Source of the DNA: Massilia sp. Se16.2.3
GTDB lineage: Bacteria > Pseudomonadota > Gammaproteobacteria > Burkholderiales > Burkholderiaceae_D
Direction: 5' to 3'
DNA: 64,000 nucleotides
Assembly (NCBI RefSeq): GCF_014171595.1
Contig: NZ_CP050451.1
Span: forward strand, 3,844,001-3,908,000
The translations under genes and the position numbers were made by a program. Positions 40,291 through 50,043 of this stretch are shown one piece after another. How positions within the stretch are numbered: the first letter of the stretch is position 1; each line of letters begins with the position of its first letter. The notes beneath the pieces are model-generated. The model saw nothing but the letters and a program-made list of their open reading frames with translations, did no database searches and was not told where the DNA came from.

Positions 40291-40467
40291 CTAGCCGCGC
40301 TTGCGGCGCAAGCCAAACCACAGAGCGCAACAGACCGGCACCGCCAGCGCGCAGGCGGAGACGATATCCCAGATGCCATCGCCCAGCAGCGCGCTCACCA
40401 GCCCGACCATCGTCAGCACGCCCAGCAGGATCGGCACGCCCCACAGTTGCGTGAACGCGCGGTTCAA
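40291..40467 (-). CDS. Small membrane protein with TTG start, coupled to PepSY gene
   Basis: 58 aa: LNRAFTQLWGVPILLGVLT then a second helix SACALAVPVCCALWFGL and a basic end RRKRG. Two membrane helices separated by a short acidic loop (GDGIWD). The TTG start overlaps the stop of the upstream PepSY gene (TTGA) and is preceded by GGGGAAGGG, an adequate ribosome binding site. Similar two-helix proteins follow PepSY-type iron transporters in other beta-proteobacteria (from memory). Function unknown; probably part of the Fur-controlled unit. Confidence 0.7.
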   Translation of the reverse strand: MNRAFTQLWGVPILLGVLTMVGLVSALLGDGIWDIVSACALAVPVCCALWFGLRRKRG

Positions 40468-41657
40468 GGCCCTTCCCCTTCATGCGCCAGCACGGGCGCG
40501 GCCTTCTCGCGGGCCTGTGCGACGGCCTGGAGGTGGCGCCTGGCGGCCCTGCCGCGCTGCACCCACAGGTACAAGCCGCTGCCCAGCACGATAATGGTGG
40601 CGATGTCGAGCAGCGCCCACAGCAGCTTCATCGGCGCGCCGCCATAATCCCCGAAGTGCAGCGGCTGCGAGATCAGGAGCGCCGTCAGGTACCGGGGCAG
40701 CGCGCGCTGGTCGGTGATCTGGCCGGTCTGGGCGTCGATCAGCACCGGCTTGTACAGGCGCGACGAAAACGCCTCGCTGCCGCGCATATAGATGCCGTAG
40801 TGATGCGGGCTGGCGAAGGGCGTGCCCGGAAAGGCAACGAAGGCGACGCGCATGCCGGGCGCCGCGCTTTCGGCCAGCTTGATGGCCGCGTCCATCGACG
40901 CGCGTTGCGTGGGCGGCGCCGCGCCACGATAGGGTTCGAGCATGGCGGCGATCTCGGTGGCTTGCCAGACCTTCAGCAGCAGGTCGGCCCAGGTGTTGAC
41001 CATGCCGGTGGCGCCCACCACCAGTGCCCACACCAGCGTGACGATGCCCAGCAGGTTGTGCAGGTCCAGCCACTTCAGGCGCGCGCTGCGTTCGCGCCGC
41101 ACGGTGCCGAATTCAAGTTTGCGCATGAAGGGCGCATACAGCACCACGCCGCTGACGATGGCGACGATCAAGAGCAGCCCCATCAGGCCGAGGAAGAGCT
41201 TGCCGTACAGGCCGGCGAACAGGTCGACGTGCAGGCGGAACATGGTCGACATGAAGGCGCCGCCCTCGAAGGCGGGCTCGGTGATGACCCTGGCAGTGCG
41301 CGCGTCCACCGCGATCGGCTTGTAGTGTTCGTCCGTCGGCGTGTCGCCCAGGGTCACGTTCCAGATCGCCGGCTCGTCGATCTCCTGCGAGATGTACATC
41401 ACCAGCTTGTTCGGGTAGAGGGCGCGCGCGGCGCCAATGACGGCGTCGACGTTCGCGCGCGGCGGTGCGGCGGCAAGTTCCGGCGCGACGGCCGGCGCGA
41501 GGGCCGGCGCTTCCACGTCGTTGCCCAGCAGGTGGCCGATCTCGTGGTGGTAGATCAGCGGCAGGCCGGTCAGGCACAGGAGCAGCATGAAGCTCGTTGC
41601 GACCAGGCTGCTCCATTTGTGGATCCAGCTCCAACGGCGTATTGACAGGCTTGACAT
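40464..41657 (-). CDS. PepSY-associated TM protein (PiuB-like, iron uptake)
   Basis: 397 aa with four membrane helices: the first in SSLVATSFMLLLCLTGLPLI, a second pair near residues 145-165 and 195-215 (GIVTLVWALVVGATGMVN), and the last in IATIIVLGSGLYLWV. The opening RRWSWIHKWSSLV and the conserved DLHNLLG are family marks. Such proteins accompany TonB-dependent siderophore receptors and are thought to reduce or release iron at the inner membrane. It is divergent from the receptor gene with two Fur-box-like sites between. Confidence 0.9.
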   Translation of the reverse strand: MSSLSIRRWSWIHKWSSLVATSFMLLLCLTGLPLIYHHEIGHLLGNDVEAPALAPAVAPELAAAPPRANVDAVIGAARALYPNKLVMYISQEIDEPAIWNVTLGDTPTDEHYKPIAVDARTARVITEPAFEGGAFMSTMFRLHVDLFAGLYGKLFLGLMGLLLIVAIVSGVVLYAPFMRKLEFGTVRRERSARLKWLDLHNLLGIVTLVWALVVGATGMVNTWADLLLKVWQATEIAAMLEPYRGAAPPTQRASMDAAIKLAESAAPGMRVAFVAFPGTPFASPHHYGIYMRGSEAFSSRLYKPVLIDAQTGQITDQRALPRYLTALLISQPLHFGDYGGAPMKLLWALLDIATIIVLGSGLYLWVQRGRAARRHLQAVAQAREKAAPVLAHEGEGP

Positions 41658-41687
41658 GCGTGATTTGGTAGGACGATGGGCTACAGA

Positions 41688-41702
41688 TAATAATGGTTCT
41701 CA
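41688..41702. promoter_or_regulatory. Fur box-like site 1
   Basis: TAATAAT-G-GTTCTCA against the 7-1-7 pattern TGATAAT-N-ATTATCA (11 of 14), in the promoter of the PepSY gene. Confidence 0.55.
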
Positions 41703-41733
41703 TTTACAGCCGCAAGCGATGCATGCATAATAA

Positions 41734-41748
41734 TGATAACTATTCTCA
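41734..41748. promoter_or_regulatory. Fur box-like site 2
   Basis: TGATAAC-T-ATTCTCA against TGATAAT-N-ATTATCA (12 of 14), 18 bp before the receptor start. Iron repression of both divergent genes is expected. Confidence 0.7.
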
Positions 41749-41765
41749 TTTGGAAACACCGCCTC

Positions 41766-43957
41766 ATGACTACACGCTTCACCCTCACTCCCCTTGCACT
41801 GGGCGCCGCCCTCCTCGCAACCAGCCACCTTGCCCACGCCCAGGACGCGGCCACGACCGAACAACCGATCCAGACCGTGGTCGTCACGGCCTCGGCCGAC
41901 GCATCCGCCCAGGGCCTGCCGAAGGAGTATGCGGGCGGCCAGGTGGCGCGCGGCGGGCGCATTGGCCTGCTCGGCAATGTCGACATGATGGACACGCCCT
42001 TCAACACCACCAATTTCACGCAAGCGCTGATCCAGGACCAGCAGGCCAGGAGCGTGGCGGACGTGGTGCAGAACGACCCTTCCGTGCGCGTGGCGCGCGG
42101 CTTCGGCAACTACCAGGAGCTGTACGTGATCCGCGGCTTCGCGGTGAACTCCGACGACATGGCCTATAACGGCTTGTACGGCCTGCTGCCGCGCCAGTTC
42201 GTCGCGACCGAACTGCTCGAGCGCGTGGAAGTCTTCCGCGGCGCGAACAGTTTCGTCAACGGCGCCGTGCCGGGCGGCGGCGGCATCGGCGGCATGATCA
42301 ACCTGGTGCCCAAGCGGGCGCCGAACGCGCCCCTGAACCGCGTTACGCTGGGCGTCGAGAGCGGCGGCCAGGTCTACGGCGCGGTCGATGTCGCGCGCCG
42401 CTTCGGCCCTGAGGACCGCGCCGGCCTGCGCATCAATGCCGTGCGCCGCGATGGCGACACCGCGATCGACCGCGAGGAACGCACACTGTCCGTGTTCTCG
42501 GTCGGTGCCGACTACCGCGGACGGGATGCTCGCGTCTCGGCCGACGTCGGCTACCAGGACCATGCCTTGAACAAGGCCCGCCCGAGCGTGACGGTGGCCG
42601 CCGGCCTGCCGATCGTCGCCGCGCCCGACGCAAGCAGCAACTGGGCCCAGCCCCGGACGGTGTCGGAAGAGCGCGACCTGTTCGGCACGCTGCGCGCGGA
42701 GGTCGACCTGGGCCAGGATGCCGTGGCCTGGGCAGCGCTGGGCGCGCGCCGTGGCGACGAATCGAACGTGCTGGCGTCAAGCACAGTGAGCGACACCCTC
42801 GGCAATGCCGGCATGAGCCGCTTCGACAACGTGCGCGAGGACGACGTGCGCACCGGCGAAATCGGCGCGCGCACCGGCCTGCGCACCGGGCCTGTGAAAC
42901 ACACGCTGTCGGCGACGGCTTCTGGCTTTCACGCGGAATCGCGCAACGCCTTCGCCCTCGGCGGCGCCTTCATCGCCACCAACATCTACCGCCCCATCGA
43001 TGCACCCGCCCCTGCCTACATGGCCTGGCCGGGCGGCGACATGGCCAACCCGAACCTGACGCGCAAGACCATCCTCTCGAGTGCCGCCGTGGCCGATACC
43101 CTCTCCTTTGCCGGCGACAGGCTGCTGCTGACGCTCGGCCTGCGCCACCAGCGCATCAAGGATTATGGCTATGCCTATGACGGCGGCGCGCCGCAAACGG
43201 CCTACGAAGAAAGCGCGAACACGCCGATGGTCGGCCTGGTCTACAAGCCGGCACCGGGCGTGTCGCTGTATGCGAACTATATCGAGGCGCTGCAGCAGGG
43301 CCAGGCCGGTTTCGGCGCGGCGCTGTCGCCGCCGGTGCGCCTGGTGAACGAGGGCATCCCGCTCGCGCCCTACGTGTCGCGCCAGCGCGAAGTCGGCATC
43401 AAGCTCGATGGCGGCAAGCTGGGCATGAGCGCGGCGCTGTTCACGACCACGCAGCCGGTCGGTTCCATCCAGGGCGATACCTTCGGCCTCTTCGGCGACC
43501 AGCGCAACCGCGGCGTCGAGATCTCGGCCTTCGGCTTGCCGGCCAGGGGCCTGCGCCTGCTGGGCGGCGTGACGCTGCTGGACACGAAGCAGCGGCGCAC
43601 CCCGAACGGCGCCTTCGATGGGCGCGAAGCGATCGGCGTGCCCAACATCCAGGCCAACCTGGGCGCGGACTGGGACGTGCCGGTGTGCAGGGGCTTTCCC
43701 TGAACGCGCGCACGGTCTACACCTCGGCGCAGTTCGCCGACGCCGCCAACCTGCAGAAGGTACCGGCCTGGACGCGCCTGGACCTGGGCGCCAGCTGGAG
43801 CACGCGCCTGTTCGAGCGCGCGCTGACACTGCGCGCGCGCATCGACAACGTGACGGACAAGAACTACTGGGCTTCCAGCGGCGGCTACCCGAACTATGGC
43901 TACCTGGTGGCCGGCGCGCCGCGTACCTTCACGGTATCGGGATCGGTCGATTTCTGA
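41766..43957 (+). CDS. TonB-dependent siderophore receptor (one frameshift)
   Basis: Outer-membrane ferric-siderophore receptor, 730 aa if corrected. Signal peptide LALGAALLATSHLAHAQ; plug domain with DVVQNDPSVRVARGFGNYQE and YVIRGF; then a 22-strand barrel with NVTDKNYW and a C-terminal Phe (TVSGSVDF), as in FhuE/FpvA-type receptors. The frame breaks at 43682-43683 (GG should be GGG), between GADWDVP and VQGLSLNARTVYTSAQF; one added base gives 731 codons. The start MTTRFTL is preferred over an upstream ATG that lies within the Fur-box-like site. No FecR-type signalling extension at the N-terminus. Confidence 0.9.
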
Positions 43958-44002
43958 CTCGGCCGCGTGGGGGCGCCGTGGCCAATGGCCGCGATGACGG
44001 CT

Positions 44003-44095
44003 TCTTTGCCGCGTGCCCACCCTACGGTACTCCGGCGCCACGTGTTCGGGATACGCAGCTGCCGCGTGTGCACGGGGCGCCCACCCTACGATGCA
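44003..44095. repeat. Two partial copies of the GCCCACCCTAC repeat
   Basis: CCGCGTGCCCACCCTACGG and GGGCGCCCACCCTACGATG in direct orientation between the receptor gene and the convergent SDR gene. Confidence 0.6.
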
Positions 44096-44126
44096 GGGGA
44101 GACTGCGTTGGCACCATGACTCCGCT

Positions 44127-44951
44127 TCAGTGCGGTTTGACCTCGTCCTTCAGTGCCGCCAGCGCCATCCGCTCGACCAGGCCCGGCGCCAGCAGTTTGA
44201 GGAAGCGCCCGAGTTTGCCTTTGGTGGTCATCACCACTTCGCGCTTGCGCGCGTTCATGCCCGCGATGATCAGACGTGCGCATTCCTCGACGCTCATCGC
44301 GTCCTCTTCCTTCAACCCGCTCGCGCCCGCAGCCTCGCCCTGGGCATTGAAGCCGCGGTAGCGGATTTTGGTGGCAACCACGCCCGGGTAGGCTGTCGTC
44401 ACGGCGACGCCCGCGCACTTCAGTTCGGCCCGCAGCGCCTCGAAAAAGCCCGTCACCGCGAACTTGGTCGCACTGTAGGCCGTGCGCCCCGGTACGCCGA
44501 CCAGGCCCGCCAGCGAGGACACGGCGACGATGCTGCCGCGCGCATTCTTGAGGTGCGGGAGCGCGGCCTGGGTGCACCAGACGCTGCCCCACAGGTTCAC
44601 CCGCATCAGCTCCTCGTACCAGCCGAGGTCTTCCACTTCCTCGAAGAGCGCATGCGCCGAGCGGCCGGCGTTATTCACCAGCACGTCGATGCGTCCGAAG
44701 CGTTCGGCCGCGGTCACGATCAGGCGGCGGCACTGGATCTGCACGCCGACGTCCGTCGGCACCGCGAGCGTCTGCGCGCCCGGGGCGGCGCATTCGGCGG
44801 CGACTGCCTCCAGCTGGGCCGCATTGCGGGCAGCCAGCACGAGCGCAACGCCGGCGCCCTCCTTCGCTGCCAGCTGGCGCGCCATCTCGGCGCCGATGCC
44901 GTCCGAGGCGCCGGTGATGACGATGACTCTCGGCGTTCGTGCCCCGATCAT
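44127..44951 (-). CDS. SDR-family short-chain dehydrogenase/reductase
   Basis: 274 aa NAD(P)-dependent oxidoreductase. Nucleotide-binding motif VITGASDGIGAEMA near residue 12, NNAG in DVLVNNAGRSA, catalytic Ser in IVAVSSLAGL and the YxxxK pair in TAYSATKFAVTG. The first strand and the AARN turn suggest NADP preference. Last gene of the NfeD-SPFH-SDR operon, overlapping the SPFH gene by ATGA. Substrate unknown; similar proteins act on lipids or sterol-like molecules. Confidence 0.9.
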   Translation of the reverse strand: MIGARTPRVIVITGASDGIGAEMARQLAAKEGAGVALVLAARNAAQLEAVAAECAAPGAQTLAVPTDVGVQIQCRRLIVTAAERFGRIDVLVNNAGRSAHALFEEVEDLGWYEELMRVNLWGSVWCTQAALPHLKNARGSIVAVSSLAGLVGVPGRTAYSATKFAVTGFFEALRAELKCAGVAVTTAYPGVVATKIRYRGFNAQGEAAGASGLKEEDAMSVEECARLIIAGMNARKREVVMTTKGKLGRFLKLLAPGLVERMALAALKDEVKPH

Positions 44952-45874
44952 TTTTGCGCTTTGACGATCTGCATCGCGCTGGCAATCAGGCCGCTCATCT
45001 CGCCCGGGTTGGCCGGCACGATGATGGAGTTGTTCGTCTTGGCCAGCTTGCTGAAGGCGTCGACATAGTGTTCGGCCACGCGCAGGTTCATCGCGTCCTC
45101 GCCGCCCGGCTCGCGAATGGCCGCGCCCACCTGGCGCAGCGCCGTGGCGCTGGCTTCGGCCAGGGCGACGATCGCGTTCGCCTCGCCCTGCGCGCGGTTG
45201 ATGGCCGCCTGGCGCTCGCCTTCCGAGCGGGCGATGGCCGCTTCGCGCTCGCCGCTGGCGATGTTGATCTGCTCCTGGCGGCGGCCTTCGGAGGCCGCGA
45301 TCAGCGCACGCTTTTCGCGCTCGGCCGTGATCTGGCGCTGCATCGAATGCAGGATCTCGGCCGGCGGGGTCAGGTCCTTGATCTCATAGCGCAGTACCTT
45401 CACGCCCCAGTTCGCGGCCGACTCGTCGATCGCGTTGACGATGGTGGTGTTGATGTGGTCGCGTTCTTCGAAGGTCTTGTCCAGCTCCATCTTGCCGATG
45501 ACGGAGCGCAGCGTGGTCTGCGCCAGCTGGGTGATCGCCTGGACGTAGTTCGAGGCGCCGTAGGACGCCCGCATGGCGTCAGTTACCTGGTAGTACAGGA
45601 TGCCGTCCACCTGCAGCTGGGTGTTGTCCTTGGTGATGCAGACCTGGGGCGGCACGTCGAGCGGGATTTCCTTCAATACGTGCTTGTAGGCGATGCGGTC
45701 GACGAAAGGTACGACGATGTTCAGGCCCGGCGCAAGCGTGGCGTGGTACTTGCCCAGGCGCTCGACCACCCAGGCATGCTGCTGGGGCACGACGTTGATC
45801 GTCTTGAAGACGAACACGACCGCGATGACGAGGATGACGATTGCCACGATTTCGAACGAGTATTCCATAAGCAT
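44948..45874 (-). CDS. SPFH/band-7 (stomatin/QmcA-like, paraslipin) protein
   Basis: 308 aa. One N-terminal membrane helix (FEIVAIVILVIAVVFVF) is followed by the SPFH domain (VVPQQHAWVVERLGKYHATL, ELDKTFEERDHIN) and a long coiled coil of repeated AxxExERQAAINRAQGEA-type segments. Such proteins form oligomeric membrane rings or rafts and are almost always beside NfeD proteins, as here. The ATGA overlap with the SDR gene and 33 bp gap to nfeD make a three-gene operon. Confidence 0.93.
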   Translation of the reverse strand: MLMEYSFEIVAIVILVIAVVFVFKTINVVPQQHAWVVERLGKYHATLAPGLNIVVPFVDRIAYKHVLKEIPLDVPPQVCITKDNTQLQVDGILYYQVTDAMRASYGASNYVQAITQLAQTTLRSVIGKMELDKTFEERDHINTTIVNAIDESAANWGVKVLRYEIKDLTPPAEILHSMQRQITAEREKRALIAASEGRRQEQINIASGEREAAIARSEGERQAAINRAQGEANAIVALAEASATALRQVGAAIREPGGEDAMNLRVAEHYVDAFSKLAKTNNSIIVPANPGEMSGLIASAMQIVKAQK

Positions 45875-45907
45875 CCCTTATAAGTCGATTGTTAGTATTT
45901 GCTGATC

Positions 45908-46330
45908 TTATGCATTTGCCACGATCAAGCGGTTGCCCTGCACCTCGACGATGCGGTATTCGCCCGCTTCCGGCAAGGCGCCTGGGCCGAGTTCGACATC
46001 CCACTGGGCCCCGCGGTACATCACGCGCGCACGGCCGTTCTGCCAGCCTGGGACGGTGACGCGGCCGCCAATGTCGAGGTTGACGTTGACGTCGCGGCTG
46101 GCGCTCTCGCGCGCCGGGCGGCCAAAGCGGCTGCGGTGCAGCAGGCTGGTGGCGACCAGGCCGACGGCGGCGGCAACCAGGGTCGGGATCGCCCCACTAG
46201 CCCCCATGAGCGCGGCAATGCCACCGAAGGCCAGGCCGATGGCGATCATCAACAGGTAAAAGGTACCCGTGAACAGTTCCGCCACCACCGGGATCCCGGC
46301 CCCGATCATCCAGTTCATCCAGTCCGTCAT
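45908..46330 (-). CDS. NfeD-family membrane protein
   Basis: 140 aa. Two to three hydrophobic helices (FYLLMIAIGLAFGGIAALM, then PTLVAAAVGLVATSLL) and a C-terminal OB-fold domain (GGRVTVPGWQNGRARVMYRG). Short NfeD proteins partner the SPFH protein encoded next downstream. The start MTDWMNWM has AGGAG upstream. Role in membrane protein quality or raft assembly is by family only. Confidence 0.9.
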   Translation of the reverse strand: MTDWMNWMIGAGIPVVAELFTGTFYLLMIAIGLAFGGIAALMGASGAIPTLVAAAVGLVATSLLHRSRFGRPARESASRDVNVNLDIGGRVTVPGWQNGRARVMYRGAQWDVELGPGALPEAGEYRIVEVQGNRLIVANA

Positions 46331-46358
46331 TTCGTTCTCCTCGGTTGGTGCAGCCTGC

Positions 46359-46742
46359 TTACTTCGTGGCCGGCTTCTTGACCAGTACTTCCGACTGCGG
46401 CGCCGCCTCGATCGTGCAGGAACGGGTGCAGCGCGCGTACTTGTCTTCGCAGGCCGCCGCGTAGCGCATCCGGCGCGTGTCCGTGTTCCGCTGCTCGGTG
46501 GCGCGCGTTGCCGGGCTCGGCACCTGGGTCTTTTCGGCCGTGCGCGCGATCTCATTGCGCTGGCGCGACTCGAGCATGATCGGACCGTCGTATTCCTCGC
46601 GCGCCAGACCATGAATATCTGCCTTGCACGAACGGCGCTCGCTATCGCACACCGACTTGCACATGCTCGGCTCCGCGGCGAGGCATGCGTTCGACAACAG
46701 GAAACCCGCTACGACGCCCAACCACGATTTACCGCGCATCAC
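46359..46742 (-). CDS. Secreted cysteine-containing hypothetical protein
   Basis: 127 aa. Signal peptide SWLGVVAGFLLSNACLAAEP. Mature part has pairs CKSVCDSERRSCKAD and CEDKYARCTRSC, likely disulfide-linked in the periplasm, separated by a basic helix. No known family recognised. It is 28 bp upstream of nfeD on the same strand, so it may lead that operon, though its function seems unrelated. Confidence 0.7.
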   Translation of the reverse strand: MMRGKSWLGVVAGFLLSNACLAAEPSMCKSVCDSERRSCKADIHGLAREEYDGPIMLESRQRNEIARTAEKTQVPSPATRATEQRNTDTRRMRYAAACEDKYARCTRSCTIEAAPQSEVLVKKPATK

Positions 46743-46756
46743 ACTCTCCAGTCAAT

Positions 46757-46800
46757 TCGAAAAAAAACCCCCGCCGCCGCTGGGCAGACGAGGGTTTCCA
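46757..46800 (-). terminator. Terminator-like hairpin
   Basis: On the minus strand AAACCC...GGGTTT closes a GC-rich loop and is followed by a run of T; it lies behind the PCC-domain gene and before the secreted protein gene. Confidence 0.5.
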
Positions 46801-46899
46801 AAAGTCTAACGGGTTCCGTTAGCGAGTCAAGTTATTTGTTGCTTTTAGGCTATTAACATACTCGTCATACCGTTGGCACGGCCCTGGAGTGACGATCGA

Positions 46900-47313
46900 T
46901 CAGGCCACGTCCGGATTTCCCATCGTGCGGATCACCAGCTCGTTGCAGCCGGACTGCGCGTCCGGCTGACGGCTGAACGCCACATCCGGCAGCAGCGCCA
47001 GCAAGACCTCCGCCGTCGTGCGCACGATGCACCCAGCCGCGACGTGCCCGCCCATGACGCGCCCCCCTGCGCGTCCGCGACGCTCATGTGCAGGTGCGCA
47101 CCGTCCGGCGACAGCGAACCCGCCAGCGTCAGGATTTCGAGGTCACCGCGGATTTCGGTGGGTTCGTCCAGGCCGGCATAGCGGATGCGGGCCAACGAGA
47201 CTGCCGATGCCCTGCAGGACGAAGCCGGCCCGGACGCCTTCGGCGGCCAGCACCGCTTCGAGCGCGCGGCGCAGGTCCTGCTGCGGATACAGGCGAAGGG
47301 GCATGGTGTGCAT
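46900..47313 (-). CDS. PCC/DUF296-domain protein (two frameshifts)
   Basis: 137 aa once two indels are undone. Pieces in order: MHTMPLRLYPQQDLRRALEA and AGFVLQGIGSL; then ARIRYAGLDEPTEIRGDLEI with LAGSLSPDGAHLHMSVADAQ; then GGHVAAGCIVRTTAEVLLAL and stop. The PCC domain (LHxSVADxxGxxxGGHxxxGxxVxTTAE) occurs in bacterial single-domain proteins and in plant AT-hook proteins. The breaks are near 47197-47200 and 47053-47058. Total length (414 bp) is already a multiple of three, i.e. one gain and one loss. Function unknown. Confidence 0.75.
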
Positions 47314-47353
47314 GGAATTATCCAGATCCCGGTCAGGTGAAAACCAGCCGCTG

Positions 47354-49416
47354 CTAGGGTCGCGCAGCTTGCGTACCTGTCCGATTGTCGGCCTTGCCCG
47401 CATCGCCCGCAAGGCCGGCGGCGGGCGCGGTCGTGTCGGCCATGACCCGCACGGCTTCCTCGAGCTGCAGCGCACGTGCCGCATAGGCTGGCAGAATGTC
47501 GCCTTCCCTGCGCCGTTCGGCCTCGTCGAGCGACACCTCGCCGCCGCTGCGCAGCGCCAGCGCCCGCGCTTGCCCGTCGACGAGCTTCTGGTAGCGTCCA
47601 TCGGCCGCCATGCGCGCGCGATGCTGGGCCGACACCGATGGCAGCATGGCGGCGGCCGCACCCTCCTTCGGCGCAGCCGGTACCTGCAGCGGCGTGCCCG
47701 GGAATGGGTGGGTCCTGACTTCCCCAGCACCGGCCTCGGCCGCGCCGGGGATGGCGATATCGGGTGCCAGCCCACGGCCCTCGAAGCTGCTCCCGTCGAT
47801 TCGGTAGAGCTGGGACACCGTGATCGAGAGCTCGCCCAGGCCCGGCGCGAAGCGGTCGAGCGGGATCAGCGTCTGCACGGAGCTGCGGCCCCCGCTGGCC
47901 TCGCCGAGCACCGGGGCGCGGCCGCGGTCCTGCAGGGCGCCTGCCACCAGCTCGGCACCGGCCGCCGTGCCGCGGTCCACCAGCACACCCAGCTGACCGC
48001 TCCAGGCCGGCGTGCCCTCCGGCACGAATTCGCTGGTGAGCTCACCCTTCCCCGAACCCTGGAGCGCGGCCAGTCCCTTGGGCAGGAACAGCCTCAGGAA
48101 CTTGACCGACTCCATCAGCGAGCCGCCACCGTTGCCGCGCAGGTCGAGCAACACGGCGTCCACCTTCGCCTCCCTGAAACCCTGCAGCAAGCTGGCGGCC
48201 TCGCGCGACGTGCTGGCGTAATCCTTGATACCGGCATTCCGGCTCGCCGCATCCTCGAACATGCCCGGAACCTCGACGATGCCGACACGGTAGCTGGCGT
48301 TCCCCTTCGTCACGGTCTCGATGCGGCCACGTGGCGCCTGGCCAGCTTCGCCAGGCAAGGCGCGGACCAGGCTGACACGCTTGCGCGCGGCGTCGAGGCG
48401 GGTGCCGGCAGGCAGCGTTTCCAGCACCACGGTCGAGCCGGGCGCACCGCGCAGCGCGTCGAGCAGGTCGCGGCTGCTCCAGCCGAGCACGTCGGCCATC
48501 GACCCGTCGGCCCGGCTCACGCCGACGATGCGCTCGCCGGGCTGGAGCTGGCCCGAGCGCGCGGCCGCACCGCCTGGTGTCAGCGCCAGCACCTCGACCG
48601 GCGCTCCGCTGGCGAACAGGGTCACGCCGATGCTCGCGCCGTCCTGTTGCGTCGAGGTCGCACGGGCGCCCGCCGCCGGGAAATAGCGCGCATCCGGATC
48701 GAAGGAACGGGCATAGGCATTCATGTAGAGCTCGAAGACATCGGCCTGGGTGCGGGCTTTGGCCTCCGCCAGGCGCGTGCTGTAGCGGCGCTCGAGGGTG
48801 GTGACGATGTCGGCCTCGCGCATCCCGGCCAGGCGCAGGGTCAGGACCTCGTCGATGAGGCGCTGGCGCCATAGCGTGCGCTGTTCCTGTTCCGACGCGG
48901 GACGTGGCGGGGTGGAGCGCACACGCCGGTAGCGCTCCTTGCCGCTGGTGGCGACGAAGGCGCGCAAGGTTTCGCCTGCAAAAGCGGTCAGCAGCGCCAG
49001 CCGGTCGAGAAAGCGCTCTTGGATAGCGAAAGGCGCGCCACGGCTGGCTTCCTCCCACAGCGCACGCAGCCGGGCGCGATGACTGTCGATGGCGCCTGCG
49101 TCGGCCTGGGTGAACACCAGGCGCTCCGGGTCGAGCGCATCGAGGTAGCCGTCGAGGACGTCCGCCGTCACCAGGCGCGCCGGCGCGGGCGGCTTGTAGG
49201 CATAGCGCAGGAGCACGCGCGAGCTCCACAAGGCCGCGTCGGCTTGCACGGGCGTGATCACGGTCGCGGCGGCGTGCGCGCTGAGGCCGATGCCCAGGCC
49301 GCACGCGAGCGCGGCCAGCTGGCGCGCGCGCGCGGCCAGGCCAATAGCGCCGCCGTGCCTGCGAGGGCGTGGTGTCGCTGCGGGGCGATGGATGTGGGAG
49401 GGGCGTTCGGCTTCAT
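47354..49416 (-). CDS. S41/Prc-type C-terminal protease homologue lacking catalytic Ser and Lys (one frameshift in signal peptide)
   Basis: About 687 aa, the size of tail-specific protease Prc. N-terminal Prc domain, PDZ domain (ASIGVTLFASGAPVEVLALT) and S41 domain (VDAVLLDLRGNGGGSL). The loop that should hold the nucleophile reads LVDRGTAAGAELVAGALQD, where Prc has SASASE: Ser is Ala. The Lys of GKGTVQ is Arg in GEASGGRSSVQTL. It should therefore be proteolytically dead. The start MKPNAPPTS has GGAG upstream; an indel in the GC run at 49322-49333 separates it from the rest of the signal peptide (LAALACGLGIGLSAHAAA). Periplasmic. Confidence 0.85.
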
Positions 49417-49576
49417 GCAGGACTCCGTTGGATGAGGGCAGAGTCTAGCATGTGGTATTTCAAACAAGAAATATGCGGCTACCCGGTGATGCCGCGCTCA
49501 GGATGAGGGGCAGGTTCGGCTTTGCCAAGGGATCTGCCACCGTGCAGGCCGCCACCGCGCCGCGGCGGCAGAGCCC

Positions 49577-49640
49577 GTGTCCGAATGTCAGACCTGACCC
49601 CCGTCGCCTTGACCCCCGTCGCCTGACCCCCGTCGCCTGT
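49577..49640 (+). repeat. Dispersed element with fourfold tandem 3' flank
   Basis: GAATGTCAGACCTGACCCCC then TTGACCCCCGTCGCC-type units about four times, the last ones degenerate. Again the unit starts inside the element. Confidence 0.8.
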
Positions 49641-49746
49641 GCCCCCCGTCGCCTGGCTGTCGGTAAAGCAGAACGTCTTCATGTAGAGCTCTCTGGTTCT
49701 TAAGTAGAAAATTACTTCTAACTGCGCTCTTTTGTGGGGGGGATTA

Positions 49747-49857
49747 TCCTTCACCGAGAGAAGAACCGGCCAGCGCCGCGCTGTTAGCCTTGCTCCAGGC
49801 AACGTGACGGGCACGGGATGAGCTCATGTCCAAATGTCAGACCTGACACCTCGCCCA
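49747..49857 (+). repeat. 110 bp intergenic duplication, copy 1
   Basis: TTCACCGAGAGAAGAACCGG through GTTAGCCTTGCTCCAGGCAA to the dispersed element and CACCTCGCCCA; copy 2 is at 50065-50178. Confidence 0.75.
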
Positions 49858-50013
49858 GTAATCACGCGCACCGGGCCGGCGCCGATCTTCTGGCCGATGG
49901 CGCGGCCTTGCGTCAGCACGGTGCCGGTGCCTTTCAAAGAGAAACGCTGCTGGGCGTCGGTGGCTTTCTGCTGCGACTTCACGGTTTCCGGACGCGCCTG
50001 CTGGATGAACAGT
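49858..50013 (-). pseudogene. Fragment of ppsA (middle part)
   Basis: Nearly identical over about 156 bp to ppsA 54743-54898 (for example GTAATCACGCGCACCGGGCC and TTTCAAAGAGAAACGCTGCT), with few substitutions. Bounded on the left by a dispersed element and ending about 30 bp before another. Confidence 0.85.
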
Positions 50014-50043
50014 TCAGCGCCTGCTGTGGTGTCGGCAGAGCCG

